DNA of 64,000 bases. Origin: Chloroflexota bacterium (GTDB lineage: Bacteria; Chloroflexota; Anaerolineae; Aggregatilineales; Phototrophicaceae). This document shows positions 41,690 to 48,692 of the stretch, piece after piece. How positions within the stretch are numbered: the stretch's first letter is position 1; each line of letters starts with the position of its first letter. Position numbers and translations under genes: made by a program. A model generated the notes under the pieces. It worked only from the letters and a program-made list of their open reading frames with translations. It did no database searches and was not told the origin of the DNA. The stretch spans positions 1 to 64,000 of the forward strand of contig JAEZAF010000087.1 of NCBI GenBank assembly GCA_023430545.1. Direction: 5' to 3'.

Positions 41690-43456
41690 TCAGGAAGCCG
41701 CAGGTGCAAGGGTCCCATTCAGGATGTAGTACTTCATGAAGTGATCGCGACCGGTCGGGTTGAGCAGGATCGGATCGCCTTCTTCGGGCAGGCCGCTGAC
41801 CAGACTGGTGTTGAACGGTTCGGCGCTGAGGATGACATTCAGCGGGATGAACGGCATCGTCTGGTTGATGATCAGCGCAACTTCACCCGCACGGACCTTC
41901 TGCTCTTCCGCATCGAGGCCGACATTGACACCGTCGATCAACGCATCAAGGTCAACGGTTTCGCCGTTGTAAGGATATTCGTGCATCGGGACACCCAGAC
42001 CCGGCAGTGACGGGTCCAGATCGGTTCCCCAGCGCTGAAGCGGGTTGGCGAAGTGGCGCGATGCGAACGGTGAGGCTGCACCCCAGCTCCAGATCGACAG
42101 TTCGAAGTTGCCTTCGCGGATCAGCGGGGGTACTTCAGCCGAGGGCATCGCACGGGCTTCGATGTCGAAACCGAAGGCGTTAAGCTGTGCCACCGCATCC
42201 TGTGTCGCAGCGGCGAAGTCCACAAAGTCAGACGGGAAGATCCACTCGCCACTGAGGGTGTTGCCATCAGCGTCGGCCCAGATACCATCGGCATTGCGGG
42301 TGTATCCCACACCTTCAAGCAGGGCGGCGGCGCGGTCGGTATCGAATTCATACAGATCGAGCTGATCAATCACATCCTGATTCAGCAGGGCTTCGACATT
42401 ACCATCGAGGATGCCAGCCATGTAGTGTGTACCGGTGCCGCCCAGACCATTGGTCAGGAACGCATTCTGGTCCCGGTCGATCACCAGTGCGGCGGCCTGA
42501 CGGACTTCCACGACATCCCACGGAGCGACTGCATGATTGAACAGCATCACCGGGCCATAACCACGCGGGATCGTCACAATTTCCAGACCCTGTGCGACAA
42601 ACGATTCGACGGTTGCCGGGGGATAGACATTGGTCGCGTGGGCAATTTCACCGCTCAGGACCAGCGGGGTGGTCGATTCGGTTTCACCTGCCCACAGCTT
42701 GAGCTGACCGAACTGCACATCATCGGAGAAGATGCTGTTCGGCTGCCAGTGCAGGGTCATAAAGCTGTCGCCGACATCATCCAGCGTGTAGGTGTACGGG
42801 CCGCTGGCGATGTATTCTTCCGGACGATATTCGCGCAGTTCCGCCAGGAGTGCATCCCATTCTTCAGACTCTTTGGTGGCATCGGTGCCAAACAGGTCCA
42901 GTGCCCGCTGGGTGAACTCGCCATAGGTGTCATCGGCGACGATCGGTTCGCGCAGCAGAAGCTGTTCCGCCAGCAGCGACGGCTCACCGCTGAAGTGGAA
43001 GTGCACGGTCAGATCATCAACCTTTTCGACTTCGTCAATGTAGGTGAACTGTGACCAGCCAACCAGACGGCCCATGGCATAGGTTGTGACGATGTCATCA
43101 GCATCGATGGCTGAGCCGTTGCTCCATGTGAGGCCTTCCTGAAGCTTGATTTCGTATGCTGAATTATCTTCCGAGAAACCCCAGCTTTCCGCCAGCATCG
43201 GAACATAGCTGTTATCTGCCCACATGTAAAAGGCAGGGGCAAGCTCGACCATTTCGCGGTAAACGTTGCCCAGATTAGTCCCAGGGCCGCCATCAGCGAA
43301 GGCGTTAAGGTGATGATTGGGCGGAAGTACATAGGGCCAGGTGCCAAGCCAGACACCTTCAGGTGCACCTTCGACGGCATCCTGTGCGGAAACTGTAGCC
43401 AGTGATAAGCCACAGATTGAAAGTAAGAGGGTGAGGACCAGCAAGAATCGTTTCAT
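41690..43456 (-). CDS. ABC transporter substrate-binding protein, family 5 (oligopeptide/muropeptide type)
   Basis: Extracytoplasmic receptor of 588 residues. Signal peptide (1-24, ICGLSLATVSAQDA), then SBP_bac_5 features: EMVELAPAFYMWADNSYVPMLAESWGFSEDNSAYEIKLQEGLTWSNGSAIDADDIVTTYAMG, SGPYTYTLDDVGDSF, the VLFNHA/APWDVVEVRQAAALVIDRDQNA stretch, and YAFDTDRAAALLEGVGYTRNADGIW-type wording near residue 370. Family members bind peptides, glycosides or muropeptides. The receptor leads the operon that also encodes NagZ and NamZ, so a peptidoglycan-derived ligand is likely (inference). The ATG is preceded by GGAG. Confidence 0.92.
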   Translation of the reverse strand: MKRFLLVLTLLLSICGLSLATVSAQDAVEGAPEGVWLGTWPYVLPPNHHLNAFADGGPGTNLGNVYREMVELAPAFYMWADNSYVPMLAESWGFSEDNSAYEIKLQEGLTWSNGSAIDADDIVTTYAMGRLVGWSQFTYIDEVEKVDDLTVHFHFSGEPSLLAEQLLLREPIVADDTYGEFTQRALDLFGTDATKESEEWDALLAELREYRPEEYIASGPYTYTLDDVGDSFMTLHWQPNSIFSDDVQFGQLKLWAGETESTTPLVLSGEIAHATNVYPPATVESFVAQGLEIVTIPRGYGPVMLFNHAVAPWDVVEVRQAAALVIDRDQNAFLTNGLGGTGTHYMAGILDGNVEALLNQDVIDQLDLYEFDTDRAAALLEGVGYTRNADGIWADADGNTLSGEWIFPSDFVDFAAATQDAVAQLNAFGFDIEARAMPSAEVPPLIREGNFELSIWSWGAASPFASRHFANPLQRWGTDLDPSLPGLGVPMHEYPYNGETVDLDALIDGVNVGLDAEEQKVRAGEVALIINQTMPFIPLNVILSAEPFNTSLVSGLPEEGDPILLNPTGRDHFMKYYILNGTLAPAAS

Positions 43457-43550
43457 TTTATGACTCCGTAAGTTTCATTCAAAACACGAGAAAAGCACGG
43501 GAATTAAGTTTTACAGTGGGCGCTCCTTTCACATGAGCTGTGAAACATCT

Positions 43551-43575
43551 CTGGTATAGAGTGGTATAGTCCACT
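43551..43575 (-). promoter_or_regulatory. Tandem GntR/HutC-type operator of the muropeptide operon
   Basis: AGTGGTATAGTCCACT at 43560-43575 has 5-base perfect outer arms and the TGG-TATAG-CCA core of NagR/DasR/HutC operators (TGGTCTAGACCA type). A second TGGTATAG occurs directly beside it at 43552-43559. It lies about 95 bases upstream of the receptor start and just downstream of a promoter, the right place for repression by the operon's own GntR regulator. Confidence 0.65.
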
Positions 43576-43584
43576 TTCCAGGAA

Positions 43585-43613
43585 AGCTTAGCGTGATCTG
43601 GTGCATAGTGCAA
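43585..43613 (-). promoter_or_regulatory. Candidate promoter of the muropeptide operon
   Basis: On the minus strand TTGCAC (43613-43608), a 17-base spacer and TAAGCT (43590-43585); the GntR-type operator starts about 10 bases downstream, covering the expected transcription start. Confidence 0.4.
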
Positions 43614-43997
43614 GTGATTTCCTCCGAATTGGTTTGGAGGTTTTTCTGGCTGCCAAAACATCATTCAGTCATTCGACATTGGATAAACAGAACGAATATC
43701 AAAAAAATATATTCCATACAATAAAATACGTCATCATGGTAATTCTTCCATTGTCTCCAACTTTGAAATGGGCTGGTTACACCTGATCGCACCGTGCAGC
43801 GGGTCTGTTCTGGGGTTTTAACCTGTGTTATTCCGTTAGAAAGTAAAATCAGCGACACAACAGGCAGTATTTGTGAATCTTGCTGTAATATGTATAAACT
43901 AAAGCAGACCTCTTACCCCAGAGGGAGCATATTCCGGTCGTCGCGGTTTTATACATAGCGAATACTCGTATGGTTTTCACCTCCTGTAGAGGAAAGT

Positions 43998-44996
43998 GTG
44001 ACAACGATGAGCCAAGTTGATCCCATCCACTCGCACCTGGAACGTATTCGGGCCTATCTGGAAGAAGAAAGAAACGAAGAAGCACTCGAGGTCGCGAATC
44101 AGGTTCTGGAGACAAATGAAAGCGCGATTGAAGTCCATCAGATCCGGTTGACGATCCTCCTGCCGGAACTGGTTCAACTGCATCTGATTCAGGCTACGCT
44201 GTCAGTTCTGTCCGGGTTGGATGGTACGGCCTATGAGGCTGCCCGGAAGCTGATCGAGCAGCCGCTTTACCAGAAACTTGAAACGCTTAAAAAGAGCATT
44301 GCACGCGGTCGAACCCGTACGGATGTCACCGATCATCTGCGCCATCTTGATGAGCTGGCTGCACTGGGGCGGTTTTTCCCAATTATCTACTTCGCTCAGG
44401 GAGTCGCATATCTCGAAGCGCGCAAACTGAAGCCGCAGTTTGCTTCCAGTACCGAAGGTAGTTCACCGCTGGACATCCTTAAAAATATTTTATCGTCGGA
44501 CAAATCCTCACTCAGTCAGGATATTGTTCTGCCTGTCCGCGATGAACAGTACACCGCATGGACCTCGACTGCTATCGAGGCGTTGCGAGCGGCGCTGGAA
44601 CACTTCGACGACTCACAGGCTTTTGTCGGTGAGATTTATGAACTGCTTGGTGGATTGTACGAAGAAGATGAAGATCTGTTCACCGCGCTGGATCAGTATC
44701 AGAAGGCGCTGGAACGCGGGCGCCCTGTAGAACCGTTGCTTGAGCGTCTAAGAACGCTTCTCACCCAGCAGGTGCAGCAAAAAATGCTGGTGCAGATTGA
44801 TGAACTTCTCAATCAGAACGAGCTGGAGCAGGCGGCGCGTCTGCTGGAAGATTATGCGCCACAGCCTGTCACCGACGAGTGGCGACTGCGTCTGGCGGAA
44901 ATCGCGCTCCTGACCGGCGATATCGATCAGGCAGACAGATATTACACGCATCTGGTCAGGAAAAGCGATGCTGATACGGAAGGGGATGAGGCATGA
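43998..44996 (+). CDS. TPR-like helical-repeat protein of unknown function
   Basis: Soluble, Glu/Leu-rich protein of 332 residues without signal peptide. Helical hairpins typical of tetratricopeptide repeats can be read at the N-terminus (IRAYLEEERNEEALEVANQVLETNESAIEVHQIRLTILL) and the C-terminal third (LYEEDEDLFTALDQYQKALERGR; ELLNQNELEQAARLLEDYAPQPVTDEWRLRLAEIALLTGDIDQADRYYTHLV). A GTG start at 43998 sits 5 bases after AGAGGA; ATG at 44007 is the alternative. Its stop overlaps the ATPase start by 4 bases, so the pair is translationally coupled and probably forms one complex. No known partner family is recognised. Confidence 0.8.
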   Translation: MTTMSQVDPIHSHLERIRAYLEEERNEEALEVANQVLETNESAIEVHQIRLTILLPELVQLHLIQATLSVLSGLDGTAYEAARKLIEQPLYQKLETLKKSIARGRTRTDVTDHLRHLDELAALGRFFPIIYFAQGVAYLEARKLKPQFASSTEGSSPLDILKNILSSDKSSLSQDIVLPVRDEQYTAWTSTAIEALRAALEHFDDSQAFVGEIYELLGGLYEEDEDLFTALDQYQKALERGRPVEPLLERLRTLLTQQVQQKMLVQIDELLNQNELEQAARLLEDYAPQPVTDEWRLRLAEIALLTGDIDQADRYYTHLVRKSDADTEGDEA

Positions 44997-47740
44997 TCAA
45001 CTGGACAGATGTGCAGCAGCTGCAGACGTTGTTCGATCAGTTAAATACGCAGAACCCTTCGAGTGTGAAAGCGCCTTTTTCATACCCGGGTTATGAGATC
45101 ACCAGCCGGGATGTCGAGGCACGGGCGCTTGTCGGATACATCACGCTGCTGAGGCAGAAAGGGGATTTATCCGGTCTGCTGGATCATCTTGAGTATGCAT
45201 TAGCCTCCAACAGCCTGAGTGATGTGGCCCGCCGGATTGCACGCGCCGAGATCAGGACACTGGAGACAGATCTGCTGGCGCGATTCACCACGGCGATCAA
45301 TGACCTGCAGGATGAGGAAACCGCTGCCGGGAAGGGCAGTCTTCCCGATACTGCGACTGTACCCGCTTTACTCACTGAAGTTAAGGAAGAGGAATGGGTC
45401 GATGTCCATCTGGCCTATCGGCTGGCACAGGTACGCATTGTCCGCAGTGGTAATATTCCAGTCGAATTCGAGGCCGCGACGTTTCTCAACACGCTCTCAC
45501 AGACACTTCAGCTCTGGCAGGATCGCCTCAGCCTGGGGCTGAATGCGCACTTTCACTGGCGCTATGTGGGCACAAATGGTCAGATTTCGATTTACCTGAT
45601 TGTAACGATTCATGCCCCCGAATCCGCGATGGGTCATACTGCCGCCAATGGCTTCAGCCGCATGTTGATACATCATCTGCCGTTGGCCGAAGTCTATCAG
45701 TTTGAACCTGTCACTGACGAAGGGCACCTAAGCGAACTGATTCAGCCTGTACCGGTGCGCAGTGCGGCCATCCTGCAAAAGCGTGAAGAGATCCTGACGC
45801 TGCGCGATCGCCAGCTTTACTGTGCGCTTCCGCTCAACGGCAATAACTACGCCTTTTATGATCTGATGCAGTATCTGGCACAGCCTGGTGGCATGAAAAT
45901 CGTCGATATTGCTATTCAGCCCACCTGCCTGACAGCGCAGGAGATTACCGATATTCACGATATGCTTGCCTACGATGATCTGGCACAGCAGGATGATGTG
46001 GGGCTTATCCGGCTGTCTGCGCATTCCCGCGACGGTATGAGATACCAGCAGCTTGTGGAGATGTATCAGAATCTGATCAGTCATCTTGAGACCGAAGCCT
46101 ATGAGGTTCAGGTCCGTGTAGCGGAGTCCGATCAGGCGGACATCACACCGCTGGCGATGATGGCAGGGCGCACATTATTCGGTGTCAGCGGCTTTGACAC
46201 AACACCTTCTGCCTATGATGTGACCGGAAATGCCACTCTGCATCTGATGGAGCTGAATCCCCGGAGCATCGCACCGTCGAACCTGAAGCGGCTTCGTCAG
46301 CTTTTTACACTGAGTGAAGCAGCGGTCGTTTCGCGCCTGCCTCGCACCCATAACAGCGGCATCCCCGGTGTGCCGCGTTTGTCCTTACGCTATACCGATC
46401 TTCCTTCGGATCTGTCATCAGAAGGCTGTATTCTTGGGCAGGCTGTCGAGCGCCGATTTACCGCTAATCCGGTAAAACTCGCCTACCCGGATCGTACCCG
46501 TCATGTGTATGTAGTGGGGCGCACCGGCACCGGCAAGACAACGCTGCTTCAGAATATGGCGCTTCAGGATATCGAACATGGGCATGGCGTCGCGATTATT
46601 GATCCGCATGGCGACCTGATTGAATCGATGCTGGCGCGCATTCCGCCGGAACGGGCTGGTGATGTGATCCTGTTCGATCCGGGGGATGTCGAGCGGCCAG
46701 TCGGTATTAATCTGCTGGATGTCGAAGGGATTGTCGCTAAAAATATGGCCGTCGCTGACTTTATCGGCCTGATGTACAGCATGTATGATCCACACCATAC
46801 GGGCATCGTCGGTCCGCGCTTCGAACAGGCGGTGCGCAGTGCCATGCAGACCACCATGTACCTCAAAGGGACCACTTTAATCGATGTGCTGCGTGTAATC
46901 GCAGATAACAAGTTCGCGAAAGCGCTGCGTGGGCATGCTAATGATGTGGTGCTTGAAAATTACTGGAAGACGATTTTCGAGCAGCAGACCGATTTCCATA
47001 AGAGCGAGGTGCTGGATTACATCACTAGCAAATTCAGCCGCTTTGTCACTGATCCTGTGGTGCGGCACATTATCGGCCAGTCTCGCACCACGCTGAATTT
47101 TACGGATGTGGTCAATAACCGGAAGATTTTGCTGGTGAATCTGGCGAAGGGGAAAATCGGCGCGTTTAACAGCCATTTCCTCGGATTTATCCTTGTGTCG
47201 CGTATGCTCATTTCTTTTTTCGAGCGGACGCAGCAGGCGGTTTCCGATCGTGTCCCGTTTTACCTCTACATCGATGAGTTCCAGAACTTTGCCACGACTG
47301 GCCTTGAGAGCATGCTCTCAGAGGGCCGCAAGTATGGTCTGGGACTGGTGCTGGCGAATCAGTATATGGTGCAGCTCAGTGAGAGTATGCGGGAAGCCGT
47401 GACGAGTAACGTCGGCACAATCTGCGCATTTCAGGTCGGGCAGCGGGATGCAGAATTTATCGCCCGTGAGATGTATCCGGCCTTCAGTGTGGATGATATG
47501 GTCAATATGCCTGCTTATCACATGGCGATCAAACTGCTGAATAACGGGCAGTCCCTGCTGCCGTTTACCCTTAAAACCTATCCTGAGCATCGCCCTTCCC
47601 GTCAGGATCTGGCACACGCTATCCGCCAGCACAGCCGTTATCGCTATGGACGCAGTGCCAGTCTGGTTTCGGATGAGATCCGCGAACAGTTCGAATGCTC
47701 TCCTGAAGAACGCGTCAGGCTGTCAGGCTCGCATTCCTGA
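44993..47740 (+). CDS. TraD/HerA-like DNA-translocase-type ATPase
   Basis: Large protein of 915 residues. The N-terminal ~480 residues are soluble and unfamiliar. The ATPase part starts with RHVYVVGRTGTGKTTLLQNMALQDI (Walker A ~507-515), then VAIIDPHGDLIESMLARIP, ILFDPGDVERPVGINLLD, Walker B in FYLYIDEFQNFATTGLESMLSEGRKYGLGLVLANQYM (~755-785), and FQVGQRDAEFIAREM. This order is that of type IV secretion coupling proteins and DUF87/HerA-like ATPases carried on conjugative elements. Here no membrane helices, relaxase, VirB4 or mating-pore genes are nearby. It could pump or remodel DNA or protein with its TPR-like partner; the role is unknown. Confidence 0.9.
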   Translation: MINWTDVQQLQTLFDQLNTQNPSSVKAPFSYPGYEITSRDVEARALVGYITLLRQKGDLSGLLDHLEYALASNSLSDVARRIARAEIRTLETDLLARFTTAINDLQDEETAAGKGSLPDTATVPALLTEVKEEEWVDVHLAYRLAQVRIVRSGNIPVEFEAATFLNTLSQTLQLWQDRLSLGLNAHFHWRYVGTNGQISIYLIVTIHAPESAMGHTAANGFSRMLIHHLPLAEVYQFEPVTDEGHLSELIQPVPVRSAAILQKREEILTLRDRQLYCALPLNGNNYAFYDLMQYLAQPGGMKIVDIAIQPTCLTAQEITDIHDMLAYDDLAQQDDVGLIRLSAHSRDGMRYQQLVEMYQNLISHLETEAYEVQVRVAESDQADITPLAMMAGRTLFGVSGFDTTPSAYDVTGNATLHLMELNPRSIAPSNLKRLRQLFTLSEAAVVSRLPRTHNSGIPGVPRLSLRYTDLPSDLSSEGCILGQAVERRFTANPVKLAYPDRTRHVYVVGRTGTGKTTLLQNMALQDIEHGHGVAIIDPHGDLIESMLARIPPERAGDVILFDPGDVERPVGINLLDVEGIVAKNMAVADFIGLMYSMYDPHHTGIVGPRFEQAVRSAMQTTMYLKGTTLIDVLRVIADNKFAKALRGHANDVVLENYWKTIFEQQTDFHKSEVLDYITSKFSRFVTDPVVRHIIGQSRTTLNFTDVVNNRKILLVNLAKGKIGAFNSHFLGFILVSRMLISFFERTQQAVSDRVPFYLYIDEFQNFATTGLESMLSEGRKYGLGLVLANQYMVQLSESMREAVTSNVGTICAFQVGQRDAEFIAREMYPAFSVDDMVNMPAYHMAIKLLNNGQSLLPFTLKTYPEHRPSRQDLAHAIRQHSRYRYGRSASLVSDEIREQFECSPEERVRLSGSHS

Positions 47741-47742
47741 GA

Positions 47743-48576
47743 TCATGCGCCGTCATACCGCTGTCCGTCAAACAGTCTTGCCAGATGGACACCGTAAGTC
47801 TGGACATTTTCATAAGCAGGTGAGGACAGCGCCAGCCGGGTCAGCCGCTGCTGAAGCGTGTTGAGGACTGAGCGAAACGTCTGCTCGACATCTTCCGGCG
47901 TGGTGAATTCCCGCCGTGCTGCATCGATAATCACGGCCCGCCCGGCTTGCAGATCACTTTCAGCATAGCAGACGGCATCTACCAGATCATTGATCTGCGA
48001 GATGGTCGAAATACACTGGCGGATGACAGAGGGCACATCCAGCCGGGGGTGGAAATCTGCTGGCTTCGTCATCCCGGCGCGGCGCTGATCGTGGAGTGAC
48101 AGGATTGAACTAAGCGTCTGAGCGTACAGAAAGTGATCTACAGCACGCAGTTGGAGCAGCTTCAGCACAGCAGATTCAGGGGGCATTTCTGTGGACTGTC
48201 TGGCGAAGTTCTCCAGCAGGGTCTGCTGATAGAAATAGATCTGCTGCTGCCATGTAACCTCGATGTCAAATCGTAACTGCGGCGTGTCCACAACTTTATA
48301 CAGTTCGTTTCGAGCTTCTTCCAGATGCTCATGCAGGCTTTCTGCATCATCGTCGCCTGAGAGTGCCCGACTCTGTTCGGCGAAGGCGCTCAGCTTGGGG
48401 ACGGCGCTAATCATCATTGTCAGAGACTCATCGTCGCCGTCAGTTATATCTCGTACCAGCATGAGATAAAACATGCGAAGGGTATTGAGTGGAAAGAGCG
48501 GTTTGGCGAGGTTCACACTGAATTTCTCGGCCAGCGGGATGAGGTTAAGCGGTGGATACGTTTTCATGAGGTTCAT
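47743..48576 (-). CDS. Hypothetical protein, helical, unknown family
   Basis: 277 residues, no signal peptide or membrane segment, mostly helical (QSRALSGDDDAESLHEHLEEARNELYKVVD; FYQQTLLENFARQSTEMPPESAVLKLLQLRAVDHFLYAQTLSSIL). I recognise no domain. Its stop is 2 bases from the stop of the convergent TraD-like ATPase gene, and it lies downstream of the rhamnosidase gene with a hairpin (48611-48647) between. The ATG at 48576 starts MNLMKTYPPLNLIPLAEKF; another in-frame Met lies three residues later. It may be independent of both neighbours. Confidence 0.75.
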   Translation of the reverse strand: MNLMKTYPPLNLIPLAEKFSVNLAKPLFPLNTLRMFYLMLVRDITDGDDESLTMMISAVPKLSAFAEQSRALSGDDDAESLHEHLEEARNELYKVVDTPQLRFDIEVTWQQQIYFYQQTLLENFARQSTEMPPESAVLKLLQLRAVDHFLYAQTLSSILSLHDQRRAGMTKPADFHPRLDVPSVIRQCISTISQINDLVDAVCYAESDLQAGRAVIIDAARREFTTPEDVEQTFRSVLNTLQQRLTRLALSSPAYENVQTYGVHLARLFDGQRYDGA

Positions 48577-48610
48577 TTTATATCATCTGTATTTTTGCAA
48601 TTGGATCACC

Positions 48611-48647
48611 GTATGGAAGCTGATCTTCGATAGGTCAGCTTCCATAC
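48611..48647 (-). terminator. Terminator-like hairpin after the rhamnosidase gene
   Basis: Thirteen-base perfect stem (GTATGGAAGCTGA/TCAGCTTCCATAC) with an 11-base loop, 46 bases past the rhamnosidase stop on the minus strand and 35 bases before the next start. Confidence 0.65.
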
Positions 48648-48692
48648 AGTCGGTGTATTTTCGGTTAGCTTCTGAGATGCTTCAGACAATAG

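Larger units (their letters stand above)
43457..43997. other. Divergent intergenic region with operator and promoters
   Basis: These 541 bases lie between the leftward receptor operon and the rightward TPR-like gene. The leftward side holds a tandem GntR-type operator (43551-43575) and promoter (43585-43613). The rightward side has TTGTGA (43871-43876), 16 bases and TATAAA (43893-43898). The middle (43620-43860) shows nothing further that I can support. Confidence 0.5.

Noticed and set aside
44993..47740. Integrative conjugative element
   Set aside because: Only the TraD-like ATPase points to conjugation; no relaxase, VirB4, integrase, att repeats or tRNA target was seen within about 10 kb on either side.
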